64,000 nt of DNA from Streptomyces virginiae (GTDB lineage: Bacteria; Actinomycetota; Actinomycetes; Streptomycetales; Streptomycetaceae), in the NCBI RefSeq assembly GCF_000720455.1, contig NZ_JOAK01000002.1, positions 310,001 through 374,000 on the forward strand. The letters are read 5' to 3'. This document shows positions 28,977 to 36,266 of this stretch, one piece after another. How positions within the stretch are numbered: the stretch's first letter is position 1; every line of letters begins with the position of its first letter. The notes beneath the pieces are model-generated. The model was not told the origin of the DNA. It ran no database searches and saw only the letters and a program-made list of their open reading frames with translations. Both the position numbers and the translations under genes were made by a program.

Positions 28977-29642
28977 TCACGGGAGCGGGAAGGCGATCTT
29001 CAGCGCGTAGGCGGCGACCAGGCCGTAGCCCAGGCGGAAGGTCCAGACGCGGGCGGTGGCGGAGATGCGGGCGCCCGCCAGGGAGCCGAGCGTGACGAGG
29101 GACTGCTGCCAGAGGAGGGAGGCGACGCCGACGCCGACGAGGAAGGCGGCCCCCGCCGGGCCGGAGCCGAGGGTGGCGCCCTGGGCCGTGGTGAGGGCGG
29201 CGAAGTAGAGGGCGGTGGTGGGGTTGATCGCGGTCAGGGCCACATAGCGGGCGAAGGTCCGGGCGGGGCGGAGGCCGGTGACGCTCCCCTTGGCTCCCGC
29301 GGGGCCGGCCGCCGCGGCCGTGCCCGGATCGGCCTCGCCGGTCACCGGCTTCGCCCGGGCTCCGGCGAGGCCGTGGGCCGCAATGGCCAGGAGGACCGCC
29401 GCCGACGCCAGCCGGACCCACGCCTCGACGGGGGAGACGTGGGAGGCCACCCAGGGACCGACGGCCGTGGCGAGGGCCGCGTAGCCGAGGTCGACCACGG
29501 CGATGCCGGTGGCCGCGGCCATCGCCGTCCGGCGGTGCCGCATCGCCTCCTGGAGCAGCAGCACGCTCATCGCACCCATCGGCATCGCCACGCCCAGACC
29601 GGCGGCGGCGCCCGCCAGGGCCGGCGTCATCAGTTCGCTCAT
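28977..29642 (-). CDS. LysE family amino acid/metabolite exporter
   Basis: A 221-residue membrane protein with six predicted helices. The N-terminal Gly-Ala-Ala-Ala-Gly-Leu-Gly-Val-Ala-Met-Pro-Met-Gly and the Thr-Ala-Ile-Asn-Pro-Thr-Thr-Ala motif near residue 135 are typical of LysE-superfamily exporters. A long Ala/Gly-rich cytoplasmic loop (about 95-125) separates the two halves. It is divergent from an Lrp-type regulator across 69 bases, the classical arrangement in which the regulator senses the exported amino acid. The substrate is not known. Confidence 0.88.
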   Translation of the reverse strand: MSELMTPALAGAAAGLGVAMPMGAMSVLLLQEAMRHRRTAMAAATGIAVVDLGYAALATAVGPWVASHVSPVEAWVRLASAAVLLAIAAHGLAGARAKPVTGEADPGTAAAAGPAGAKGSVTGLRPARTFARYVALTAINPTTALYFAALTTAQGATLGSGPAGAAFLVGVGVASLLWQQSLVTLGSLAGARISATARVWTFRLGYGLVAAYALKIAFPLP

Positions 29643-29711
29643 ACGGGGCAGCGTCGGCCTTCACCCCGCGGTACGAGCGCGAATATCGGCCCCGACTGCG
29701 AGAATCGCGGC

Positions 29712-30152
29712 ATGGACCGCCTCGACAGGGAAATCCTCGGCATCCTGCAGCAGGATGCGCGGATCTCGTACCGCGACCTCGGGGTCCGCGTCGGCCTCAG
29801 CGCCAACGCCACCGCCGACCGGGTGCGGCGGATGCGCCGGGAGGGGGTGATCCGCGGGTTCACCGTCGTGGTGGATCCGGCCGCCGACACCGCCGGCGGA
29901 CTCGTCGTCTTCATCGACGTCACCCTGCGCCAGGACACCACCAACGAGGAGTTCGAACGTCAGGTCGCCGGGCTCCCCGGGATCACCGAGGTCGTCCATG
30001 TGACCGGCGCGCACGACTACCTCGTACGCGCCCGGGCGGCCGACCCCGCCGCCCTCGACGGGCTGCTGCGCCGCCTGAAGCGGGAGGCGGGGGTGGCCCA
30101 GTCCAACACCCGGATCGCCCTGCGCGCGGCCGACCGCCCCGGCCGGCCCTGA
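29712..30152 (+). CDS. Lrp/AsnC family transcriptional regulator
   Basis: A 146-residue regulator. The N-terminal helix-turn-helix (about residues 4-50) begins with Met-Asp-Arg-Leu-Asp-Arg-Glu-Ile-Leu and is followed by a RAM ligand-binding domain with the Gly-Ala-His-Asp-Tyr-Leu-Val motif. Proteins of this type bind amino acids as oligomers and activate divergent exporters. The shared 69-base intergenic region with lysE contains two related A/T-containing half-sites, GCGAATATCGG and GCGAGAATCGC, that may form the operator. The ATG at 29712 has no strong Shine-Dalgarno site. Confidence 0.9.
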   Translation: MDRLDREILGILQQDARISYRDLGVRVGLSANATADRVRRMRREGVIRGFTVVVDPAADTAGGLVVFIDVTLRQDTTNEEFERQVAGLPGITEVVHVTGAHDYLVRARAADPAALDGLLRRLKREAGVAQSNTRIALRAADRPGRP

Positions 30153-30179
30153 CGGGAGGCCCGCGTCAGGGGGCCCGCG

Positions 30180-31838
30180 TCAGAGCGCCGACTCCCAGGT
30201 CACCGTCGTGCCCCGCGCCCCCGCTTCCGTGCGCCCGTCGTCCGTCACCGTCAGGCGGGCCCGGGCCGGGGACGCCTCGACCAGCACCTCGATCGCGGTG
30301 ACCCCGCTGCGCCGGTGCGCCGCGGCCAGGGCGCCGCGCAGGGCCGTGAGCAGCTCGCCCGCCACGGCTGCCGGGAGCAGGGCGTCCACCGCGCCCGTGA
30401 AGTGCACCGACGGCTGGAAGCCGAGCAGGACCGCCGCGCCGCCCGTCTCGCGCAGGACCCGCCCCCGGAAGGTGGTCGGGGCGTCGGTCGGCGGCTGCTG
30501 GAGGGCGAAGATGGCGGTGCGGACCTCTTGGATGGTGGAGTCCAGCTCGTCGACGGCGCGGGTGAGTTCGTCGCCGACCGTATCCCCGGCGGGGGCGTTC
30601 TCGGCGCGCCTGCGGGTGCTCTCCAGCATCATCTCGGTGGCGAACAGCCGCTGGACCACCAGGTCGTGCAGGTCCCGCGCGATCCGGTCGCGGTCCTCGT
30701 ACACCGCGAGCTGCTCCCGGTCGTGCTGGGCGTCCGCCAGTACGAGGGCCAGCGCGGCCTGGGAGGCGAACTGCGAGGCGAGCAGCCGGTCGACGGCGTC
30801 GTACGCCGGGCCGCCCCGGGCGCGCGGCAGGGCCAGGGTGCCGATCAGCTGGCCGCCGCTCTGCAGCGGCAGCATCATGCTCGGCCCGAACCGCATCCGG
30901 ACGTGGGTGGTCATGCGGGGGTCGGTGGCCGAGTCTTCGATGAAGACGGGTTCGCCGCCGAGGAGTTGTTCCAGCACCGGTGATCCGGGGGCGATCGCCG
31001 TTCCCACCAGGTCCCCGGGGTCCCCCTGGGTGGAGGCGGCCACGATCTCCATGCCGCCCTCGGGGGTCGGCTGGAGCACCACCCCGGCCGCGGCGTCGGC
31101 GAGCAGCCGGGCCCGTTCGGCCACGCACGTCAGGGCGTCCGCCGCGGGACTCCCCGCCAGCAGGGCCGTCGTCACGGCGGCCGCCCCGTCGATCCAGCGC
31201 TCCCGGCGGCGCGCGGTCTCGTACAGCCTGGCGTTGCCGATCGCTATGCCCGCCTGCGCGGCCAGGACGCGTACCAGGGCGAGGTCCTCCTCGGTGAAGG
31301 GACCGCCGCCGCGTTTCTCGGTGAGGTAGAGGTTGCCGAAGACCTCGCTGTGGACCCGGATCGGGACGCCCAGGAAGCTGCGCATCGGCGGGTGACCGGG
31401 CGGGAAGCCGACGGCCCGGGGGTCAAGGGCGAGGTCGTCCAGGAGCAGCGGCCTCGGGTCCTTGACGAGGACGCCGAGCAGGCCGGAGCGGACGTCCGGC
31501 AGGTGGGGGAGGGCCGCCCGCTCCTCCTCGGTCAGCCCTGCCGTGAACAGGGCGGTCACCAGGACGCGCTCGGGATCGACGATCCCGAGCGCGACGTACC
31601 GGGCCGAGCACAGCTCGGCCGCCGAATCCACGATGTGCTGGAGGGTGGCGCGCAGTTCGAGTTCGGAGCCGACGCTCAGCACGGCCTCCAGCAGCACGGG
31701 GAGGCTCGCCGCGTCCTCGTCGGACTGGTCGGCGGGCCTCCCGTGCCCTTCGGCGCGTCCCGCGCCGTGTCCCTCGACATGCCGCTCGCGGGGGTTTCCG
31801 TCGGGTTTGCCGGCCGGTTCCCGTGCGGCGTCCGTCAT
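30180..31838 (-). CDS. GAF-domain sensor histidine kinase with degenerate ATPase
   Basis: A 552-residue cytosolic sensor. A disordered N-terminus is followed by two GAF domains (about 62-205 and 225-370) and a HisKA_3 dimerisation domain with the phosphoacceptor-type His391 in Arg-Asp-Leu-His-Asp. The remaining 60 residues should be the HATPase domain, but the usual N-box Asn is not evident and the protein ends at Thr-Trp-Glu-Ser-Ala-Leu without a recognisable G-box. Autophosphorylation is therefore doubtful. Its ATG at 31838 overlaps the mbl stop as ATGA, so it is translationally coupled to the MreB-like gene. No response regulator gene is adjacent. Confidence 0.87.
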   Translation of the reverse strand: MTDAAREPAGKPDGNPRERHVEGHGAGRAEGHGRPADQSDEDAASLPVLLEAVLSVGSELELRATLQHIVDSAAELCSARYVALGIVDPERVLVTALFTAGLTEEERAALPHLPDVRSGLLGVLVKDPRPLLLDDLALDPRAVGFPPGHPPMRSFLGVPIRVHSEVFGNLYLTEKRGGGPFTEEDLALVRVLAAQAGIAIGNARLYETARRRERWIDGAAAVTTALLAGSPAADALTCVAERARLLADAAAGVVLQPTPEGGMEIVAASTQGDPGDLVGTAIAPGSPVLEQLLGGEPVFIEDSATDPRMTTHVRMRFGPSMMLPLQSGGQLIGTLALPRARGGPAYDAVDRLLASQFASQAALALVLADAQHDREQLAVYEDRDRIARDLHDLVVQRLFATEMMLESTRRRAENAPAGDTVGDELTRAVDELDSTIQEVRTAIFALQQPPTDAPTTFRGRVLRETGGAAVLLGFQPSVHFTGAVDALLPAAVAGELLTALRGALAAAHRRSGVTAIEVLVEASPARARLTVTDDGRTEAGARGTTVTWESAL

Positions 31839-32872
31839 CCGGCCAGCGGGTTGAGGACCATGGGGGCGATCTTCCCTTCGAGCATCGCGCCGAGACCCAT
31901 CACGGCGCACACGTCGGGCCGTTCGGCGATGGCGACGGGCATTCCGGTGGCGTCCCGCAGCATCTGGTCCAGGCCGGGCAGCAGGGCGCTGCCGCCGACC
32001 ATCATGATTCCCCGGTCCGTCAGGTCGGCCACCAGGTCGGGCGGGCAGTCCCGCAGCACCTTGCCGATCCCGTCGAGGACGGCGGTCAGCGGCGTGTGGA
32101 TGGCGTCCCGTACGGCCGCGGTGTCCACGTGGACGGAGCGGGCCAGTCCGGTGGCGACGTCACGGCCGTGGATGAGGGTGGAAGCCGGCCCGCCGGAGGT
32201 GAGGCCGTTGCCGTGCAGGGCCAGTTGGAGCGGCCGGACGGCCTGGCTGGGCAGCATCAGCTCGTGCGCGTGGCGCAGGTGCTGGACGACGGCGTGGTCG
32301 ATGGCCTCGCCGCCGACGGGGATCCGCTGGGCGGTGACGATCGAACCGAGGGAGAGGACGGCGACCTGGGTGGCCGCGGCCCCGCACACCATGATCATCG
32401 TCGCGGTCGGCTGCTCCACGGGCAGTCCGCAGCCGACGGCCGCCGCGATCAGGGTGTCGACCAGTTCGACGCGCCGTGCGCCGAGCCCGACCAGGGTCTC
32501 CACGGCCGCCCGCTGGGCGAGCGGGTCCGCGTCGTGCGGTGTGCAGGCGGCGGCCCGCAGCCGCGGCTTGCGCCGCAGGGCGCGCCGCAGCTTCTCGCCG
32601 AGGAGGTGGCGCAGCATCCGCTGGGCCATCTCGATGTCGACGACGGTGCCGCCGGAGACGGGGCGCACGACCCTGATGTAGTCGGGCGTGCGGCCGGTCA
32701 TCCGCTCGGCGAAGGTTCCGACGGCGATGAGTGCGCCGGTGCGCGTGTTCACCGCGGCGACGCTGGGTTCGTCGACCACGAGGCCGGCGCCCTTGACGTA
32801 CACGCGGGTCCGGGCCGCCCCCAGGTCGACGGCGACGTGGCAGCGGCGCAACTGCTCAAGACTGACGGTCAC
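31835..32872 (-). CDS. mbl: MreB-like actin homologue Mbl
   Basis: A 345-residue actin/Hsp70-fold protein. Phosphate 1 is Ala-Val-Asp-Leu-Gly-Ala-Ala-Arg-Thr near residue 14. Phosphate 2 is degenerate (Val-Cys-Gly-Ala-Ala-Ala-Thr, near residue 160, in place of the usual Asp-Ile-Gly-Gly-Gly-Thr). The adenosine motif is Met-Val-Gly-Gly-Ser-Ala-Leu-Leu-Pro-Gly. This fits the divergent Streptomyces Mbl, reported to contribute to spore-wall synthesis with MreB. There is no mreC or mreD nearby. The GTG at 32872 has GGGAGG upstream. It is the first gene of an operon with the GAF kinase. Confidence 0.87.
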   Translation of the reverse strand: MTVSLEQLRRCHVAVDLGAARTRVYVKGAGLVVDEPSVAAVNTRTGALIAVGTFAERMTGRTPDYIRVVRPVSGGTVVDIEMAQRMLRHLLGEKLRRALRRKPRLRAAACTPHDADPLAQRAAVETLVGLGARRVELVDTLIAAAVGCGLPVEQPTATMIMVCGAAATQVAVLSLGSIVTAQRIPVGGEAIDHAVVQHLRHAHELMLPSQAVRPLQLALHGNGLTSGGPASTLIHGRDVATGLARSVHVDTAAVRDAIHTPLTAVLDGIGKVLRDCPPDLVADLTDRGIMMVGGSALLPGLDQMLRDATGMPVAIAERPDVCAVMGLGAMLEGKIAPMVLNPLAG

Positions 32873-33083
32873 GGCAGAACCTCCCGAGAGCGCTGACGCA
32901 AGAGGACCGGCGGAAGTGCCGGTCGCTTCTCATATCATCCCGGGCAATTAGGACTATTCGCCCGTTGGAATGCTCCGGCCGTGGGTGTGTCGCGGCTGCA
33001 TGGGGGTGGATTTCTGTACCGACAGGCAGCAGCATGCCCGCACTGCACGCGCTACTCGCGCGTAACAAGGTAAGGGGGAACCG
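32873..33083. promoter_or_regulatory. divergent promoter region of mbl and lipase
   Basis: A 211-base region with a relatively AT-rich core around 32930-32965. It includes an imperfect GGGC...GCCC-bounded palindrome near 32941-32962 and should contain the promoters of both genes. Nothing else is recognised. Confidence 0.4.
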
Positions 33084-33794
33084 ATGCTGACGGCCCGACA
33101 GGCGCTGATCGCGCTCCTGACGCTCTGCCTGGCGCTCATGGCGCCCGCCGCGGCCCACGCCGCCGGCCGCGGCCCGGCCCCCGCCCCTGACCGGGTATCA
33201 CCGCGCAGCCCGGTGGTCTTCGTGCACGGGTACAACGCCGACCCGGGCGTCTGGGGATCCCTGCGAGCCGACCTGCGCGCCGACGGGTACGCCGAAGCGG
33301 AGCTCTTCTCCTTCGGCTACGACACCCACCAGTCCGTCAACGAGGTCCTCGCCGGCCGGCTCGCCGCCCATGTCGAGCAGGTGCGCCGGGAGACCGGCGC
33401 CGCCAAGGTCGACATCGTGGCGCATTCCTTCGGCTCGCTGGTCAGCCGCTGGTACGTCAAATACGGCGGGGGCGCGGCCACCGTCGGCCACTGGGTCTCG
33501 CTGGCCGGCCCCAACCGGGGCACCTCCACCGCCTGGGCCTGCGCCCTGTGGGACCAGGCGTGCCGGGACATGACCCCCGGGTCGTACGTCGTGAAGAACC
33601 TGGGCAGTGGGGACCCGACCCCGGGCACGGTGAAGTACGCGACCTTCTGGTCGAACTGCGACGAGGTGGTCAACCCCGACGACAGCGTCCCCCTCGCGGG
33701 CGCCACCAACACGCCGGTCGGCTGCCTGGCGCACAACGACCTGCTCGGAGACGACGGGACCTCGGCCGGAGTGCGCGCCTTCCTCGCCTCCTAG
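33084..33794 (+). CDS. secreted class 2 lipase/esterase
   Basis: A 236-residue secreted alpha/beta-hydrolase. A signal peptide covers residues 1-26, with an Ala-His-Ala-Ala cleavage region. The oxyanion motif His-Gly-Tyr-Asn is at 48-51. The nucleophile is Ser115 in Ala-His-Ser-Phe-Gly, a class 2 (LipA/EstA-like) nucleophile elbow. A late Asp and a C-terminal His (Leu-Ala-His-Asn-Asp-Leu) complete the triad. Four cysteines in the C-terminal half may form disulfides. It should hydrolyse short to medium acyl esters outside the cell. GTAAGGGGGAACC precedes the ATG. Confidence 0.88.
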   Translation: MLTARQALIALLTLCLALMAPAAAHAAGRGPAPAPDRVSPRSPVVFVHGYNADPGVWGSLRADLRADGYAEAELFSFGYDTHQSVNEVLAGRLAAHVEQVRRETGAAKVDIVAHSFGSLVSRWYVKYGGGAATVGHWVSLAGPNRGTSTAWACALWDQACRDMTPGSYVVKNLGSGDPTPGTVKYATFWSNCDEVVNPDDSVPLAGATNTPVGCLAHNDLLGDDGTSAGVRAFLAS

Positions 33795-33864
33795 GCGTGG
33801 ATCCGCGCGGCCACCGGTGCTGACGCGCTGCTTAGGGAGCACGGGCGACAGTGAGGAGGTCGTC

Positions 33865-34329
33865 GTGCCTGAGGGGGAAGTGCCGATGCCGGACCGGGTC
33901 CGTGCCCGCGACGCCGACGGGCGGCCTGCGCCGCCGCGGCGGTCCGTCACCCGACTGCGCCTCACCTGTCTCTACGGCGGAGTGTTCATGATGGCCGGGA
34001 CGGCGCTGCTCGCCGTCGTGTTCCTGCTCGCGGAACACGCCGTGAGGGAGGGGAACGGCCCCCTCTTCGAAGTGGGACCCCAGGAGCAGGTCGTCCTGGC
34101 GCCCGCGGGCTGCGCGGGACCGGCGGACGGCGGGCCGCCTTCCTGCCGTGCCGCCGGGCGGGAGTGGCCCCACGATCCGCTGGGGTCCTCCGTGCTGCCG
34201 GTCCTCGCCGCGCTCGCCCCCCTGTCGGCCGGCGCGGGATACGTGACGGCCGGGTACGCCCTGTCGCCGCTCCGGCGGATCACCCGCGGCGCGCGCGCCG
34301 CCTGCCGCTGGGAAGTGTCCGCGAAGTAG
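33865..34329 (+). pseudogene. N-terminal fragment of a sensor histidine kinase
   Basis: A 154-residue frame with the input half of a Streptomyces-type sensor kinase. It has a basic N-terminus, a first membrane helix starting with Arg-Leu-Arg-Leu-Thr-Cys-Leu-Tyr-Gly-Gly (about 34-57), a short extracellular loop with two cysteines, and a second helix (about 110-133). The HAMP opening follows: Leu-Ser-Pro-Leu-Arg-Arg-Ile-Thr-Arg. It then ends within about a dozen residues; no HisKA or ATPase domain follows in any frame before the convergent gene. I infer 3' truncation. AGGAGG precedes the GTG at 33865; ATG 33886 is an alternative start. It may still be expressed as a two-helix membrane protein. 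Confidence 0.65.
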
Positions 34330-34370
34330 CGTCGGCCGCCCGCCGGGCAGGCGGGACTCTGCGGACACCC

Positions 34371-34934
34371 CTAGGACACCGCCTGGGGCATGGCCACGCG
34401 CTGGAGCAGCCCGTAGGTGAACTCCGCCACGCAGGGCCGGTCCTGCGCGGTGAAGGCGAGGCGCCAGCGCGTCGGCGCGGTGCCCTCCATCGGCCGGACC
34501 GGCGCGAAGGCCCGCGCCACCTCGTCCACCGTCGCCGACCAGGGCAGCAGGTCGTCCGGTGACTCCAGTACGGGTCCGCGCGCACCCGGGGCCCGTACGA
34601 GCCATTCGTTCCACACCGCCCCGTCCGCGGCCGCCAGCACCTCGAAGCGCAGGTCCGGCCAGAGCGGCAGCGGCCACAGCAGGGCCTCGCACTCCAGGTC
34701 GCCGATCGTGCGGTGCTCGGTGGACTCCGGCGCCCCGAGCACCGAGCGGTACCGGGCCAGCGCCCCGCGGGTGCGCGGCGAGCGCACCATCGCCTGCCAG
34801 TGCTTGTTCGCCGCCCGCTGGTCCGCGAGCGAGGCGCCCAGCCGGCGACGGGCCTCGTCGGCGAGGTCGGGCTGGAAGTCGGCCATCCGCCGCAACAGCA
34901 CCAACTGGAACGCGGCCGGCCCGAAAGATGTCAT
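34371..34934 (-). CDS. conserved hypothetical protein
   Basis: A 187-residue soluble protein without a recognised domain. It begins Met-Thr-Ser-Phe-Gly-Pro-Ala-Ala-Phe-Gln and contains a helical Arg-rich region (about 15-75), then an aromatic beta-rich half with Trp-Asn-Glu-Trp-Leu-Val and Pro-Cys-Val-Ala-Glu-Phe-Thr-Tyr. I chose the ATG at 34934 because the open frame upstream crosses the divergent promoter and looks non-coding. The stop codon lies in a CTAG preceded by a sequence like the right end of the 2.3-kb miniature element. Confidence 0.72.
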   Translation of the reverse strand: MTSFGPAAFQLVLLRRMADFQPDLADEARRRLGASLADQRAANKHWQAMVRSPRTRGALARYRSVLGAPESTEHRTIGDLECEALLWPLPLWPDLRFEVLAAADGAVWNEWLVRAPGARGPVLESPDDLLPWSATVDEVARAFAPVRPMEGTAPTRWRLAFTAQDRPCVAEFTYGLLQRVAMPQAVS

Positions 34935-35012
34935 GGAGGGAACGATTCCACACAGGATCCTTACGTTCTCGGGATCCGGATGTTGCCGCACACGGCGTAG
35001 CCTGCGGGCGCC

Positions 35013-35738
35013 ATGAACTATTGCCACGCCTGCCGGAGGCACCTCAACGGCGCGCTGGCGTGCGCCGGATGCGGAACGCCTGCCGAGTACCTGATACCTG
35101 CCGCGCCCGCCGCCGCCGGGCCGCCCCGGCCGCCCGTCGTGGAGGGGCCCGCCGCGGATCCGCCTGCGGCGCTGGCCGATGTGTTCGCCGACTCGCTCGT
35201 GGTGCTCTCCACCCCGAACGAGCGCAGGGCCGGCGCCCGGCGGCGGGCCACGAACCGGCGCCGTCGCCGGACCGTGGTGACCCTCTCGCTGGGCGTGCTG
35301 CTCGCGGCCGCCGGCTCCCTGATGGTGGCGGGCATGGCGGCCGACGGGGAGACCACCGACCGCGCCTCCACGGTGGTGCTGACCGACGACGGGCCCCAGC
35401 AGCCCGCCCCGCTGCCGGACGCGCCGACGGCCGCCGCGCCCACGGGCTCAGGCAAGGCCACCACGAAGGCCGGCGGCTCGACCACGAAGAAGTCCGGGTC
35501 CGGGGCGCCCTCCGGCAGCGCCGGGCAGCCGGGACCGACCGAGTCGACCCCGGCCCCGACCGTGTCGGGGTCGGCGTCCGGCACCTCCGGGCGGGGGCCG
35601 TCCGTACAGGCGCCCGGGACGGGCACGCCCTCGCAGGGCGCCACTGGCACCACCCAGGCACCGTCCCCGGTGCCGCCGACGCAGTCACCCACGCCCAAGC
35701 CGACCAAGAGCTGCGTGCTCTGGATCTTCTGTTCGTAG
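35013..35738 (+). CDS. zinc-ribbon membrane protein with Pro/Thr-rich extracellular tail
   Basis: A 241-residue protein. Residues 4-21 hold a zinc ribbon (Cys-x2-Cys ... Cys-x2-Cys), so the N-terminus should be cytoplasmic. An Arg-run near 75-86 precedes one membrane helix (about 88-108). The remaining 130 residues are Ser/Thr/Pro/Gly-rich and probably extracellular, unstructured and perhaps glycosylated. It ends Ser-Cys-Val-Leu-Trp-Ile-Phe-Cys-Ser, a hydrophobic tip with two Cys that could form a disulfide. No function is assigned. It is divergent from the hypothetical gene at 34371. Confidence 0.78.
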   Translation: MNYCHACRRHLNGALACAGCGTPAEYLIPAAPAAAGPPRPPVVEGPAADPPAALADVFADSLVVLSTPNERRAGARRRATNRRRRRTVVTLSLGVLLAAAGSLMVAGMAADGETTDRASTVVLTDDGPQQPAPLPDAPTAAAPTGSGKATTKAGGSTTKKSGSGAPSGSAGQPGPTESTPAPTVSGSASGTSGRGPSVQAPGTGTPSQGATGTTQAPSPVPPTQSPTPKPTKSCVLWIFCS

Positions 35739-35747
35739 AGGGCGGGG

Positions 35748-36170
35748 TCAGGCCAGCATCCGCTTGAGCAGGTCCCGCAGCACGGCCCGCTCCGCCGGCG
35801 ACAGCCCGGCCAGGGGCTCGCGCGCGAAGTCCAGCGACTCGCGCAGCCGCTCCGCCGTCCGCAGGCCCTCCTCGGTGGGGGCGGCCAGCTTGACCCGCCG
35901 GTCCGCGGGGTCCGGGCGGCGCTCCACCAGGCCCCGGCCCTCCAGCCGGTCGATGATGCCCGTCACGTTGGAGGGCTCGCACCGCAGCTTCTGCGCGATG
36001 CGCCGCATGGGCGTCGGCTCCATCGAGAGCAGGTTCAGCACCTTCGCCTGGGCGCCGGTCAGCTGATGGGTGGCCGCCGCGTTCTCGTACTCCATGTGGT
36101 ACCGGGTCACGACGTCACCGATGAGTTCGACGACCTCGACGGTCACTGGGTCTACACGACGACTGGGCAT
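35748..36170 (-). CDS. MarR family transcriptional regulator
   Basis: A 140-residue winged-helix repressor. The recognition region includes Leu-Arg-Cys-Glu-Pro-Ser-Asn-Val-Thr-Gly, and the wing has Asp-Pro-Ala-Asp-Arg-Arg-Val-Lys. It lacks the N-terminal redox Cys of OhrR; its one cysteine is in the recognition helix. It is divergent from a quinone-reductase-like gene that precedes ohr, so it probably represses both in response to oxidants or electrophiles. A palindrome in the 96-base intergenic region is the likely operator. The ATG at 36170 gives a standard MarR length. Confidence 0.9.
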   Translation of the reverse strand: MPSRRVDPVTVEVVELIGDVVTRYHMEYENAAATHQLTGAQAKVLNLLSMEPTPMRRIAQKLRCEPSNVTGIIDRLEGRGLVERRPDPADRRVKLAAPTEEGLRTAERLRESLDFAREPLAGLSPAERAVLRDLLKRMLA

Positions 36171-36220
36171 GGATCCAGCGTACCCGTTTACTTGACAACA
36201 TGAAATATCCAGGCGCATGG

Positions 36221-36241
36221 TTGTTTCACCTAGTGAAGCAA
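36221..36241. promoter_or_regulatory. candidate MarR operator palindrome
   Basis: A 21-bp near-perfect palindrome with half-sites TTGTTTCAC and GTGAAGCAA around a CTA centre, with one mismatch per arm. It sits between the divergent marR and reductase genes, 26 bases before the reductase ATG, in an AT-rich stretch also containing a TTGACA hexamer at 36192-36197. Confidence 0.7.
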
Positions 36242-36266
36242 TTTCGTTCTTACCAGGAGCGCCGCA

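Noticed and set aside
30153..30179. Repeat of GGCCCGCGTCAG between the Lrp and kinase genes
   Set aside because: Two 12-bp copies in a 27-base gap are too short and GC-rich to interpret.
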